Positions 34,991 through 46,264 are shown, numbered from the stretch's first letter. The stretch is DNA of 64,000 nt from Sorex araneus (GCF_027595985.1 NC_073305.1:169392172-169456171), one strand, 5' to 3'. Program-made: numbers and translations. The notes: a model not told the origin generated them from the letters alone.

Positions 34991-35335
34991 GAAACCTGTG
35001 ACACATTTAAATATAGGGTTCAATATTTTTGCTACAAATAGTTATACATCAATAAGAAAAAGCCAAACCTTCATTAAAAAGTGAGCAAAGAAATGAAAAG
35101 TCAGTCCTCAAAATAGATTTGTAAATGACTCATTGACTAACAGGCCCAGGAAAAGTTGACCAACACTTTCAAATAAAATACAGAAATTTTAAAAAATGGA
35201 GCAGAAGTGAATAGCCCTGATGGTCACCAGGATTTAAAAGATTTCTGATTAATATGTAAACAGTGACCATCTCAATAAAGAAAATTAGCAGGTAAAAAAA
35301 AACTGTCAAATTCTGTATATTAGATTAGTAAAGAT
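34990..35335 (+). repeat. Old L1 ORF2 relic
   Basis: A decayed match to the ORF2 part preceding the Cys/His region: atcaataagaaaaagccaaa, ttaaaaagtgagcaaagaaa and a degraded host of the conserved ORF2 end. Frames are broken. Confidence 0.45.
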
Positions 35336-35721
35336 GAGAAGTCAACAAACATAAGGAAGAAGAAAAAGGTAATTTGTATTTGTTCTCTTTCTAAATAAGC
35401 TCTACCCCCCACTTTAGTTTTGTTTATTATCTCATGGATTTTTCCAGACTTGGCAGGAAAAAAAAAATCTGTCTTACTTTTCCTGTCATAGATATACAAC
35501 TAAAGGTTATGAGGTTATACCAGATTTCACAGAGAAGTACAGAGAGAGTACAAACAAAGGGAGGAAGAGAGAGAGAGAGTAAGAGACAGAAAGTGGCTTA
35601 TAAGCAGAAAGGCTGTTTTGGAGGACCAGGAGGCCACTCCTCCATGGAGCTTCCCTTTAGGTAGCATCCTGGGAAGGTTGATTGGTGACTCTGGGGTCAC
35701 CATATAAAAGTAAGGTGAGGA

Positions 35722-35893
35722 GGGGCTGGAGTGATAGCACAGTGGGTAGGGCGTTTGCCTTGCACGCAGCCGACCCAGGTTCGAATCCCAGCATCCCATA
35801 TGGTCTCCTGAGCACCGCCAGGGGTGATTCCTGAGTGCATGAGCCAGGAGTGAGCCCTGTGCATCGCCGGGTGTGACCCAAAAAAAAAAAAAA
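35722..35893 (+). mobile_element. SINE-A with target duplication, young
   Basis: One of the best-preserved copies. The pol III A box (tagcacagtgg, 35735-35745) and B box (ggttcgaatcc, 35778-35788) are intact. A pure A tail is followed by a perfect duplication of aaaagtaaggtgagga (35706-35721 and 35894-35909). Confidence 0.97.
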
Positions 35894-36194
35894 AAAAGTA
35901 AGGTGAGGAAAGAGCAGAATTGTCATCATGGCAATGACAGACTCAGAAGGTCTAGAGGCCTTAAAGAATTAGCTTCTCTATGCTAGTGTGTAGAGAAATG
36001 TGCAGACCAATGAGCAGTGGTCCGCACTAAATGTGCAGACCAAGCTAGGATTACAAAATTGAGATGACCAAAATGTGTGGGGAAGTGAAGAGGGAGGGAG
36101 AGAGAAGGAATAGGAAAGAAGAGGCCAGAAGTGACATAAGGACATGGGACAAGTGTCTGGGAGACTTTACTGGAGAGGTGCAGTGAAGTTGGAT

Positions 36195-36325
36195 ATCCGA
36201 ACTACAAGTGCCCCCAGTTAGACCCCTGGCATCACAGAGGATCTCTGGAGTACCATCAGGAGTGGTCCCTCAATGTAAACCTTGAGCACAGCTGGGTGTG
36301 GCTCCAAACCAACTGACCAAATAAA
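36195..36325 (+). mobile_element. SINE-A, 5'-eroded
   Basis: Starts in the B-box region (agacccctggcatcacagag) and continues through gagtaccatcaggagtggtc and cacagctgggtgtggctcc. Confidence 0.65.
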
Positions 36326-36386
36326 AAGTCCCATAAATGCTGGCACTATTGCAACCATGTCACTAAACTACAGTTTAAGAATATTT

Positions 36387-36557
36387 GGGGCTGGAGGATA
36401 GAACAGTGGATAGGGCATTTGCCTTGCACATGATTGACTCAGGTTTGATCCCCAGCATCCTATATGGTCCTCTGAACACTGCCAGGAATAATTCCTGAGT
36501 GCAAAGCCTGGAGTGACCCATGTGTATCCCTGGGTGTGACCCACCCCCAAAAAAAAC
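36387..36557 (+). mobile_element. SINE-A
   Basis: Head (gataggaacagtggataggg-like), B box (aggtttgatccc), body (gaacactgccaggaataatt) and a short A tail. Confidence 0.92.
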
Positions 36558-36751
36558 ATTTAAATAAACTTTTAAATAATTATTAATTAAATAAAATAAA
36601 TGAATAAAAGCAGCTTGCAGGAACTTTGTAAAACTTTGTGGGAACAAATTTGGGCAGATCTCCAATAAATGCCATAGTTTGATCATTTTTCTCTACTTCA
36701 TCAAGATAAACTGGAGTCTAACTTAAATTTATTGGTTTATTTATTTAAATT

Positions 36752-36850
36752 TGTTGGTTTTGGGGGCCATACCTGGTGGTGTTCAAGGTTTATTTCTAGC
36801 TCTATACTCAGGGATCACACCTTGTAGAGCAAAGAAGACCTTATGGCCTG
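36752..36850 (-). repeat. SINE-A 3' half, antisense
   Basis: Contains tttgggggccatacctggtg and ctatactcagggatcacacc. The head half is missing. Confidence 0.6.
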
Positions 36851-37158
36851 CTGTGCATCAAATATTGACTGGCAGGCGTCCTTGTGAAGGGGTTACAAGA
36901 AATTACGTATATGTATTACATTATCAAATAACTCCACTAAGTAAAAAGTAAACTTCTAAACTAAATATCATATTTTACTATAACAAACAAAATATCATAG
37001 CTGAACAATAGCTCAACATGTCTAAAAAAAAGTTTCTCCTGCACCCACTATAAAATTCTTCTTGACCACTGGTTCAAATTGTGAATAATTTAATTTTTGC
37101 TTCCACACACTTGGGCCAAGCCTCACGCATGAACAGCCGTGTGACAACTCACCATAAA

Positions 37159-37201
37159 GATATATATATATGCTTATATATATATATATATATGTATATA
37201 T
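37159..37201. repeat. TA microsatellite at the edge of a SINE-B
   Basis: A run of TA with few interruptions ends exactly where SINE-B homology starts. A TA-rich run occupies a similar place in G-family copy 2 at 49105-49205. Confidence 0.8.
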
Positions 37202-37459
37202 GCCTCTCGGAAAGCCCAGCAAGGTACCGAGAGTATCCTGCCTGCAAGGAAGAGCTTGGCAAGCTTCCCATGGCATATTCAATATGCCAAATACAGTAAC
37301 AATAACAGGTTTCATCCCCTGACCCTGAAAAGAGCCTCCAATTGTTGGGAAAATTGAGTAAAGAGAGGCTGCTAAAATCTCAGGGCTGGGACGAATAGAG
37401 ACATTATTGGCACCCGCTCAAATAAATCGATGAACAATGGGATGACAGTGATATAGTGA
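37202..37459 (+). mobile_element. SINE-B, long form, head missing
   Basis: Starts at gcctctcggaaagcccagc and includes the added segment (tttcatcccctgaccctgaa, gaggctgctaaaatctcagg) before the LINE-derived tail (aataaatcgatgaacaatgg). The tRNA-like head is replaced by the TA run. Confidence 0.88.
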
Positions 37460-37546
37460 ACCTAAAAGTGGAAACAATCTGAATATCTGCCTATTGATAA
37501 AAAGATGATCAAATTGCCCGTTATTCAACCATAAAACCAAAATGAA

Positions 37547-37710
37547 TTGGGGTTTGGCTACACTGGGCAGTGCTCAGGCCTTAGCCTTGGCTTCTGTGCT
37601 CAAGGGTACCTCCTGGTGGTGCTCGGATGCTCATATGTGGCTGTAGGACTTGAGTCATGTACAGCTGCATGCCAGGCAAACATCTTAAACCCTATACTAT
37701 CTCTCTGGCC
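37547..37710 (-). mobile_element. SINE-A, diverged, antisense
   Basis: Contains gcttctgtgctcaagggtac, a decayed B-box part and the end tactatctctctggcc. Confidence 0.75.
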
Positions 37711-37714
37711 ACTG

Positions 37715-38270
37715 TCATGGTAAGTTTCATATGCTGACCATTCTAAGGAACAACTAGACAGCTGGTTAAGTATTATTCCCGAGTCTCTCTGAGGGAGTTT
37801 CATGAAGCAACCAGCATTCAAATCAGTGCATCGAGTAAATAAGATCCATCCTCACCCGTGCAGATACCAGCATCCCAGCATTATCCAATCCTGTTCAGTG
37901 CTTTGGGTTCCAATTGAACAAAATGGCCAAAGCACAGGGAATTTGCTTTTTCTTTTCCTGCACAGGGACAGCCTTCTCTCCTGTTGGGCATTGAATCAAC
38001 TGACTCTCAGACTCGAGAACTTCCCAGAGTAGCTTCCAAGCTGCTTTTCTCACCAGGACTGAGAGTTACATTCCCAACTCCTCTGATTTCTTGACCTTCA
38101 TACTTTAACTAGACTTCCTGATTCTCAGGCTCACAGATAGAAGGTTATGGGACTTCTTGACCTACAGTGCTAAGTAAGCCGTTTCCTATAATGAATCTTT
38201 CATCTCTATCTATGTTACCCTCATCGTTCTGTTTCTTCAGAGAATCCTAATTAGCGTGAGTACAGATAGT
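37715..38270 (+). repeat. Ancient mammalian interspersed repeat, family not named
   Basis: Order: gcatcgagtaaataagatcc, ccttctctcctgttgggcat, gggacttcttgacctacagt, ctgtttcttcagagaatcct. The same order is seen at 45840-46262, and I remember this as an old mammal-wide repeat ending in tggagaaccctgactaata. Confidence 0.6.
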
Positions 38271-38452
38271 GTTAACTTTTCCCAAATAAGCCATATTCAC
38301 AGATCCTCAGTGGACATATTTTGTAGAGGTGCACCAATGAATATTCCATAGATTTGCAGTAGGTAATTCAGTGAAAAATTATGATTCCAAAAGATAAGTT
38401 TTTACATTTGATCATCTTTAAAAATAGTAGGCAACAAATTATAGAGGATATA

Positions 38453-38897
38453 CTTGGAGAGCCCGGCAAGCTACCGAGAGTATCCCGCCCACACAGGCAG
38501 AGCCTGGCAAGCTACCCGTGGCATTTTTTTTCCTTTTTGGGTCACACCGGCAATGCACAGGTGTTACTCCTGGCTCTGCACTCAGGAATTACTCCTGGCA
38601 GTGCTCGGGGGACCATATGGGATGCTGAGAATCAAACCTGGGTGGGCCGCATGCAAAGCAAATGCCCTACCTGCTGTGCTATTGCTCCAGCCCCCCATGG
38701 CATATTTGATATTCCAAAAATAGTAACAATAGGTCTCATTCCCCTGACCCTGAAAGAGCCTCTAACTGTTGGGAAAGACAAGTAAAGAGAGGCTGCTGAA
38801 GTCTCAGGGCTGGGAGGAATAGAGATGTTACTGGTGTCCACTCGAGTTGGACACCAAATTGATGAACAGCAGGATGACAGTGATACAGTGATCTTTA
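38453..38897 (+). mobile_element. SINE-B, long form, split by a SINE-A
   Basis: Body (agcccggcaagctaccgaga) runs to cccgtggcat, is split by a SINE-A, resumes at ccatggcatatttgatattc and ends in the tail. The tail and the following ctttaaaaatg are duplicated at 38879-38945. Confidence 0.9.
38525..38693 (-). mobile_element. SINE-A nested in SINE-B, antisense
   Basis: Complete antisense copy from the T run to gctattgctccagcc. The flanking words cccgtggcat and cccatggcat look like a 10-base target duplication with one change. It is therefore younger than the host SINE-B. Confidence 0.93.
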
Positions 38898-38948
38898 AAA
38901 ATGTATTTTAAAAAATACAGTGATACAGTGATCTTTAAAAATGGGACT

Positions 38949-39633
38949 AGAGGCTCTCCACCCAGATGTGATCTGGGCGCCTGCACATGTGCAGCCCCTC
39001 CATTGCTGAATGCCCATGATCCCAGAGGCCATCTAACTACCCTCGGCACCAGCAGCTTCTTACAGAAATGCCTTCAGACTGTGAACTAAGCCACGGCCCC
39101 ATGCTGCCCCAGGAGGGGAAAGATTTTTCTCTCTCGGCTTTTCCTTTCTGGTGGGGCGACGTGGCAACCACCATCTTATCAGGCCCACTAAACAGAGGTA
39201 CACGCTTGCAATGATGCAATTTTTGGCAGAAATTTCCCTGGACTTAGCAACTAAAATACAGAAATCCAAAACCGTGCAGCTGCAATAGCGGCCACACAAC
39301 CTCATATCTCTTCATTCTCAGCAAGAGAAAACAAATTATCAAGTGATACCTTTTCAGCAGGTTCAATTTGGGGAGGGGGGGGAATTCCAAATAATAATAG
39401 TGAGTTTTATGTTGAAATATTGAATGTAATCAAAGTAAAGAGAAAGTAAAGTGAAAATTATCAGCTACACAGGCGGGGGGTGGGGGCAGGGTGGGTGGTA
39501 TACTGGAGTTCTTGGTGGTGGAACATGGGCACTGGTGAAGGGATGGGTGTTCAAGCATTGTATCACTGAGACTTAAGCCTGAAATCTTCGTAACTTTTCA
39601 CATGGTGATTCAATAAAAAATTTAAAAAAAAAT
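38949..39633 (+). mobile_element. Composite-1: GC-rich 5' part with an L1-like 3' end
   Basis: The 5' part (aggctctccacccagatgtg, gatctgggcgcctgcacatg, ggggcgacgtggcaaccacc) is joined to a 3' part with agtgagttttatgttgaaat, a G-rich patch at 39474-39496, and an L1-C-like terminus gtgattcaataaaa. The 3' part matches Composite-2. The word aatgggact precedes (38940-38948) and follows (39634-39642) it, a possible target duplication at the start of the next SINE-A. No ORF1 or ORF2 is present. Confidence 0.75.
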
Positions 39634-39636
39634 AAT

Positions 39637-39818
39637 GGGACTGGAGCAATAGCACAGTGGGCAGGGCATTTGCCTTGCATGTGGCTGACTGGTGTTTGGT
39701 TCTCAGCATCCCATATGGTCCCCTGTGCACCGCCAGGAGTAATTCCTGAGTGCAGAGCCAGGAGTAACCTCTGTGCCTTGCCAAGTGTGACCCAAAAGGC
39801 AATGCCCCCCAAAAAAAA
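39637..39818 (+). mobile_element. SINE-A
   Basis: Near-complete: gagcaatagcacagtgggca, tcagcatcccatatggtccc, gagtgcagagccaggagtaa and an A tail. Confidence 0.94.
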
Positions 39819-39849
39819 ACTCCAAACAATTATATTTAAAAATAAAGAT

Positions 39850-40018
39850 CAGGCCTGATCAATAGAACAACAGGTAGGGAACTTGTCTTGGGTTTAATCT
39901 CAGATACCTGGTATCATCCACCTTAGGCCCCCAGGAGTCATCCCCATGCACAGAGCCAGAAGTAAACCCTGAGCACAGCCAGTGTGGCCCAGAAACCAGA
40001 ATAAATAAATAAATATAG
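39850..40018 (+). mobile_element. SINE-A, diverged
   Basis: Head (gatcaatagaacaacaggta), body (gcacagagccagaagtaaac) and an AAAT-type tail. Confidence 0.8.
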
Positions 40019-40059
40019 GGATCATGTGTTCTTTTCTCAAAACCATGAAAAGGAAAAAA

Positions 40060-40665
40060 GAATTGTTACTAAGTAGAGTTTGTGAGGGTATGGAAAACTG
40101 AGATTAGTGTAATAGTATATTGGTAGAGATTTTTGAGAGCAATTTGGCAATAGAATTTCTAGGAATTTATCCGGTGGAAGTATTTGCATGCAGTACAAAA
40201 AACATGCCCTATAAATCCATTGTGGTTTTGTTTTTGATATCAGAGCTGTAAAAAAGAGAAAATTGTGTGTGGTCTGCTTCCAGAGCAAAATTTTCTTCTG
40301 GGTGTGATGCAAGAGAATGTATACAACGTTGTATTATAATACCATTTGAAAATAAGGGAGAGGGATAGTTTTCTATATATTTATAGGAAAGAAATTCACA
40401 ATCTCTCATTAATTAAAAACAGCAAGTGAAAAGCTATGTATATGCTAATCTCATTTAAAATTACTATTTTCATACACAAAAGAAAAAAATCTCTCAAAAG
40501 ATGTATACCACTGGTTAATAGCAATTATCTCTAAGGGATGGAATTACAGAATTTTAACTTCCCATTTTATACATTTCTACATTAGAAGAACATTTTACAA
40601 TGAACATCCATTATTTCTATTATAAGGGGGAAACAATAAAGTGGGTTTTTTAAAGTAAAAAAAAA
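40060..40665 (+). repeat. Old L1 3' UTR region
   Basis: Words matching old L1M 3' ends as I remember them: gcaatttggcaatagaattt, tggttaatagcaattatctc, cattttacaatgaacatcca, followed by aataaa. Confidence 0.55.
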
Positions 40666-40924
40666 GAATAAAAATCCCACAGAGAGGGGCATTGTTCAAG
40701 CTCTGGGTCTCGGCCAAGATTTAGACTCCGCTGCACAGTGGTGGACAGGACCTCAGTCAGCTGGAGCTCGTGAATAGCTTGATTGACATTCTCTGCCTGG
40801 CCCGGGCTTTCATGCATCTGGCATGGCTCAGCTGGGAACCCCCTTGAAATTTCCATGAAGGGGTCTCTCCTGCTGTGTGTGTGATATTGACCATTTTTTT
40901 TTTTAGTTTTCTGTTCAGAGAAAG

Positions 40925-41050
40925 CCAAGCATGCTACCAGCGATGGAATCAAACCCTACTCAGCTCATTACTTCCTAGCTGTGTGACTTGAGTAAGTAAT
41001 TTAACTGTTCTAGGCTCCTACCTCAAGGGCTGGTTTGGCAGATGAAGTTA
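40925..41050 (+). repeat. MIR SINE relic
   Basis: The MIR core is clear: cttcctagctgtgtgacttg then gtaagtaatttaactgttct. Confidence 0.65.
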
Positions 41051-41189
41051 AAAACCAAGGGAAACTCCATCACAGATGTTACAAAACAGATGTGGAATAA
41101 TTACCAACTCACACCCCTTCCGTCTCTGCCACTTCTGTCTTTCTGTCTTCCTGTTCACCTTCTTTTGTTTATGGGTCATTTAATATAGT

Positions 41190-41420
41190 GGTTCTCAATG
41201 GGGGTTCTACCAGTACTTTGATGGCAGTTTACAAAGGGGAGTTGGGGTGGTAGGATGATTTTTTTGGTTGGCAAAACGATGAAGAAGATACTAGACTAGT
41301 CTAGATCTGTTGGTAGAATTAGGTACTTTCAGATGTCCTGCGTAGATGTGAGTCTGCAAAAACTAGCTTGCATCCCACAGAATTTTTAATGCCCTACTAG
41401 ATATATGTGGAAGTTAAAAA
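41190..41420 (+). repeat. Possible MER5-type DNA transposon relic
   Basis: Begins tagtggttctcaatggggg, like the terminus of MER5 elements, but the rest is too decayed to confirm. Confidence 0.3.
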
Positions 41421-42515
41421 ATGTTTATAATATCTGAACCTAGAAACCTAGAACCTAGAAAACATTTTTTGTATCAATCCTACATTTCTCAGGGAGATGT
41501 ATGTACTTTGTTTTGTTTGGACTTCACAATTATAAAAGGATTACAACAGTAACATCATGTATGAAATGTTATTTGAGTAGCCACATAAAACACACTTTTA
41601 ACCATCTGCCTTTGTATTTGTTACAAGTTGGTTTACTGTGTAGGTATAACCATCTGACTAAAATTATTATGTAATATAGAGTGTTTATTCCTAATTCCTC
41701 AGTACATACATTATGAAATCCATACGAATATTTTATAAATTGTTTTCTCTTATTTCTTATTTATTTTAATGTGTGTATGGAATTGTTTTCTTGAGACTCT
41801 GTGTAGGTAGGTTAGATTACTCAGGTATCTGATTTGGGAATCCTAAATTTAGTATAACAAAATGGTTTTTACAAAGAGAGAGCATGAGAGATTTGAGAAC
41901 TGGTCTAGATCCGGAAACTTTTCCTTTGTAGCGAATCCTGAGATAATAGCTAGTATCTCTCCTATGATATGGGACAGATCCAAAATTCCCATGCTTTCAA
42001 CTGCAGAATACTGGCATTAGTGAAAATCCATGATCTTGCTGTTTCCATTTCCATGGGGACTGAGAATATTCAAAATAACAGCCAACACAGGTCCTCTAGA
42101 GCTGGAACCAGAAACGCAACAGTATCCAGGATAACCCCTACAAGAAAGGCTCTGTCTTGGTGTAGAAAAAAAACACCAAATAGTTATGCTGTTCTTTCTA
42201 GTTTGTCGAGACAGAAGGCAAGAGATTGATCAAGAGCATGTTGACAACATGGAAGCAAGAAATCTGAGCTGCAAGGACAGTGAGGAAGAGCAGGGGGAGA
42301 GAAGCTTCTTGGTAGGCAGAAGACAAATAGTAACTTAAAGAGAAGCAAGATGAAAAATGTACGTTATAAAACTTTTTACTCATAGTGAGAGAGTATGAAA
42401 GTCTGTGATGACCACGGTCATAATATCCTTTTTTAAAAAAAAATTTGGCCATAGCATCCATTTTGTTGTTGTTTTTTTGGTCATAGTATCCATTTTTTTT
42501 CCTCCCTCCAAATTA
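41420..42515. other. Unassigned interval, partly ancient repeat
   Basis: The segment near 42370-42420 (tttttactcatagtgagaga, gtctgtgatgaccacggt) resembles 45402-45455 and is probably the end of an ancient repeat. Nothing else is assigned. Confidence 0.4.
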
Positions 42516-42770
42516 GTTTTTTTGTAGGTATTGTATTCACAACAGTATTGATACTATTGTTTTCTATGATTGCAATGCTGCTACACCCTACCCACCATCA
42601 GAGTGATAAGATTTCTCCACCACTATCCCATTCCATCCTCAGATCATAGTTCTATTGACTAGGTCTCAGGGTTTGTTTCCATTGGAAATTGTTCATTTCT
42701 TTCCTTTGTTCCTTTATACTCTGTATATGCCTGAGAACATCATAATTTGTCCTTTTTTCTCTAATTTTTT

Positions 42771-42938
42771 TTGGGGTGGGGGCACAAAAAAGTAAAATCT
42801 TGCTGTTACTTAGGGAGTGATTCCTGACTCTGTGCTTCAGGGATCACTCCTGGAAGACTTGGAGGTGCTAGGGATTGAACTTGGGTTTGCAGTGTGAAAG
42901 ACAAATGACCTACTCCTGCTGTACTATAACTCTGGCCC
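42771..42938 (-). mobile_element. SINE-A, antisense
   Basis: Contains ctctgtgcttcagggatcac, agggattgaacttgggtttg and the end tactataactctggcc. Confidence 0.8.
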
Positions 42939-43034
42939 TGCTTTTTTTTAAATTTCATTTATGTGACACCTTCCAAGTCCATCCAAGTTGAAGCAAACTA
43001 AGATTATACCTTTTCTCATAGCTTCACAGTATTC

Positions 43035-43145
43035 CAGATGTGTATATATGTGTGTGTGTGTGTACAAAAAAGTGAATAAAAAATTGTGACATATGGTATA
43101 TATATATCACAATTTATACATAAATATACATCTATATATGTATAT
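43035..43145. repeat. TG/TA simple repeat
   Basis: Alternating purine-pyrimidine tract (gtgtatatatgtgtgtgtgt and later TA runs). Confidence 0.8.
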
Positions 43146-43166
43146 ATAAACATGAATTTATATTAT

Positions 43167-43328
43167 CACTGTATCACTGTCATCCCATTGCTCATCGATT
43201 TGCTTGAGCGGGCTCCAGTAACGTCTCCATTCGTCCCTATCACGTTCAGGGTCAGGGGAATGAGGCCTATTATTGTTACTGCTTTTGGCATATGGAATAT
43301 GCCATGGGTAACTTGCCAGACCTTGCTG
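43167..43328 (-). mobile_element. SINE-B, 5'-truncated, antisense, with target duplication
   Basis: Tail (cactgtatcactgtcatccc) and the added segment with ttcagggtcaggggaatgag are present; the head is absent. Perfect 10-base duplication tttatattat at 43157-43166 and 43329-43338. The truncation at the head end, with intact duplication, shows incomplete reverse transcription from the tail. Confidence 0.94.
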
Positions 43329-43499
43329 TTTATATTATATATAAACTTATTTTATTTTATACAATTTTATACAAAAAGTTTATACAATTTTTTATCCACT
43401 TATTTGTTGTTGGGTACTGGGTTGTTTCCATTTCCTGGTTACTGTAAATAATGCTGCAATGAACACAAGTGTCAGAGAATCCCTTAAAAATATGGAGTG

Positions 43500-44480
43500 G
43501 GCACTAGTGCTATCTGGGCTCCTACATTTTTGCACTTCTACTGAATATTAAAAACTTGTTGCACAATTACATAAAGGGTCATCCAGTATTTGGAAGGTAG
43601 GGTAGGAATGCCAATGGCCCCAGAGATAGATAAAAAAGCAAAGTTCTCAATAAATGAATGATTACTTTTAGTCAATACTTTGTGTTACATTTATTTTAGT
43701 TTATACTTGTTGGTGATGAAAGCCTTACTCTACAGACTAGTAGAACCAACCAACATAGGATGAGCTGTGAAACTATAGTTTATTTTCCACACTGTTCCTA
43801 ATTTGAACAAGTAAATGATTTCCAAGTTCTTCTAATGAGCTTCAGTCTATAGTTTGCAGAACAAAAATAATAATGACAACAGCAGCAAGAATAAAAGAGT
43901 AAATAATATAAAACATTCATTTTCTAACCTAGTTTTTTTTTCCAATCATGAAATAAATTTGAAAGCAGGATTTGTTTTAGGATAATGAGCAAAACGAATG
44001 CCTTGTGCACAGAGAATAATGCATTAACACTGTGAAAGTAAGAAATTACATCTGAAGAAGAGTACAATTAAATTTTTCTAAAGGAAGAAGTCATAAAGGG
44101 GACAGGAAGAACTTTTGGGTAGAAGAGAGAGAAGGTTTGTCCAGTATAAAATTCCTAACATAAGATAGAAGTTTTGTGACCTTACTCTGACATGTTTTGA
44201 GTTGAAGGTCAGGAATATCCAACCTATATTGTCATCATAACTGTCATCCTATGATATATATTTATATACATACGCTAAATCATATATATTTTAGCATGTT
44301 GTACTATAAAATAATATTTCCAAGTTATTATGCTATATAAATGCATCTATAACATAGTTACATAGATTATTTATAATATATTCATATGATACTATGTAGA
44401 GATATAGATAAAAAAGGATATGTACATAAATTTGTATAAAATTATGTCTTTCTGACTTGCACTATGCTGGGATGTAACGT
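43500..44480. other. Unassigned AT-rich interval
   Basis: No gene seen. Confidence 0.4.
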
Positions 44481-44710
44481 ATAGGAGCCAGGCACATTCC
44501 TACACTCCCATAATTAATCTAATGAATAATCAGGTTGATAAATGAGCAATACCAGCATACACCCATGCTGGAGAGGCCAGGAAGATAGAAGACAATCTCA
44601 GGAGGGCACCTTAGCTAGTCTTATTTTTAGAGGACTCTTCCCAGAAGGTATTATGATGAAGTTGAGATCCAAAGGATGAGTTGGAATTTTCTGGGGGATG
44701 AGCATGAGAG
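44480..44710 (-). repeat. L2 fragment, antisense
   Basis: Order: gaggactcttcccagaaggt, gatgaagttgagatccaaag and tctgggggatgag, matching antisense L2 near its 3' end. Confidence 0.4.
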
Positions 44711-44739
44711 GAAAGGAAGATTTAGTTCTACAGACAACA

Positions 44740-44900
44740 AAACAAAAAAGAAACAGCACCTAGAAAAACCCCGATGATATCCTCTGTTGCATAGAACACT
44801 TGTTATTGGCATGGTGTTGAAATTATGCCCATGAGATGCCATTTTTAGTAGTGTTACAAACCCCAAAATTGAAATAAAGTTAATAAAATCAAAATAGAAT
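44740..44900 (+). repeat. Older L1 3' terminus
   Basis: The end (atgcccatgagatgccattt, then an A-rich tail) matches that at 21600-21680. Confidence 0.45.
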
Positions 44901-45139
44901 GCACACGCTCTTAAGTATAAAATAAAAATTAAGCAATTTTCAAATTATTTAAAAAATAAATATTTTTTTAGAAAACCAGACAACTGTACTTTTTTTAAAA
45001 AAAACAGACAACTGAGATTTGTGACAAACTTCCAAATGTGGTAGCAGGAATTAAAATGACATTTTAACATTTAATTATGGTTATTGTTAGAAGGTAAAAG
45101 CAAAAGGGCAAAGACTATGAATGTCTATAAATTGCGGGT

Positions 45140-45297
45140 TTTGTAGGGGGTGGCACACCAGACAGTGTTCAGACCTTACTCCTCAGGAATCACTCCTGGT
45201 GGTGCACAGGGGACCTTATGGGGTGCTGGAGATCGATCCTGGTAAGGCTGTGTGAAAGGCAGGCACCCTACCTGCTATACTATCGCTCCAGCTCTTA
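45140..45297 (-). mobile_element. SINE-A, antisense
   Basis: Contains ctcaggaatcactcctggtg, ggtgctggagatcgatcctg and the head end atactatcgctccagctc. Confidence 0.85.
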
Positions 45298-45399
45298 AGA
45301 CTTAAATAAATTTCCAACAAGAAGGCCTCTTCTTTAATCTCTTGAACCTTTGAACAAAAGATCAAGCAGGAAGCTTGATCTGAGTAGGCTGTAAGTTAG

Positions 45400-45640
45400 A
45401 AAAATTTTTACTCATAGTGTGAGAGTCTGGAAGTCTGTGATGACCATGGTGCAGTGAGACCCTTTGTTCAGGTGCCAGAAGTCAGGTAACCTTATGTAAC
45501 AAAAGGTCTAGGAACTCTGTTTCAAATGAGCATTGATCCCTATCATTGAAACCTCATTCTCATGACCTAATTATTTCCCACAGACCCCATCCTTCAATAT
45601 TATCACCTTTGGTAGTTAACATTTCAAAGCAAGAATCTGG
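45400..45640. repeat. Two ancient repeat ends
   Basis: 45402-45455 resembles the end of an old repeat (also at 42370-42420); 45545-45640 has cattctcatgacctaattat, the end of the repeat type at 25268-25612. Confidence 0.4.
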
Positions 45641-45839
45641 GAATGAGAAACAAAGAGATTGTAGCATCCAAGTTTGCTTTCTGTTGAATGCAGGGTAGTT
45701 GTGTATGTTAGGCTGAAACATGACCTTGCTGTAGTCTTCAACTGAAGAGTAAGTGTGATTTAAGGAGATGTGTGGGAGTGCCAAGTTGGCTAGGGGTAGA
45801 TTTGTGGTGGTCCATTTTATGTGTTGTTGAGTGGGATAA

Positions 45840-46262
45840 GGGGTTCCCAGGCTGCCAGTGAAACATTGTTTCTGGGTCTATTTCATGAAGAGATCAGGAT
45901 TCAGTTCAGTAGACTAAATGAAGACCTCCCTTTACAATATGGGTGGGAACCAACCGATCTATTGGAAACGTGAATGGAAGAATAGGTGAAGAAGAGTGAA
46001 TTTCTTCTCCCTTTGAACTGGGCTTATCATCTTCTATTGTACTTAGAACATGGGGCCTCCTAGTTCTTTGGCTTTAGACTGAATTGTACCACTGTCTCTT
46101 CTGCTTCTTTAGCTTGCAAATGGCAGATAGTGGGACTTCTTGACCTTCACCCTCATGAGTCAATTTCTAGAAAAAAATCTCCTCCTATAGATAGGTACGA
46201 ATAGGGATGATGGTGCTCAGTGTCCTATTGGTTTGTTTCTCTGAAAATCCTGACAATAGATA
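45840..46262 (+). repeat. Ancient repeat, second copy of the 37715-38270 type
   Basis: Shares tgggacttcttgacctt and the order of flanking words, including the end ggtttgtttctctgaaaatc. Confidence 0.6.
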
Positions 46263-46264
46263 TA

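Larger units (their letters stand above)
42515..43490 (-). repeat. Older L1 3' end, antisense, carrying two SINEs
   Basis: The flank after the SINEs gives antisense ORF2 end words: ggttgtttccatttcctggt and taatgctgcaatgaacacaa. The part 42520-42770 looks like its 3' UTR. Confidence 0.6.

Noticed and set aside
35722-35893. tRNA genes at SINE heads
   Set aside because: The A and B boxes belong to SINE promoters. The heads do not fold as tRNAs with an anticodon arm that I can support.
41190-41420. Complete MER5 element
   Set aside because: Only one terminus-like word is seen, so it is kept as a low-confidence relic.
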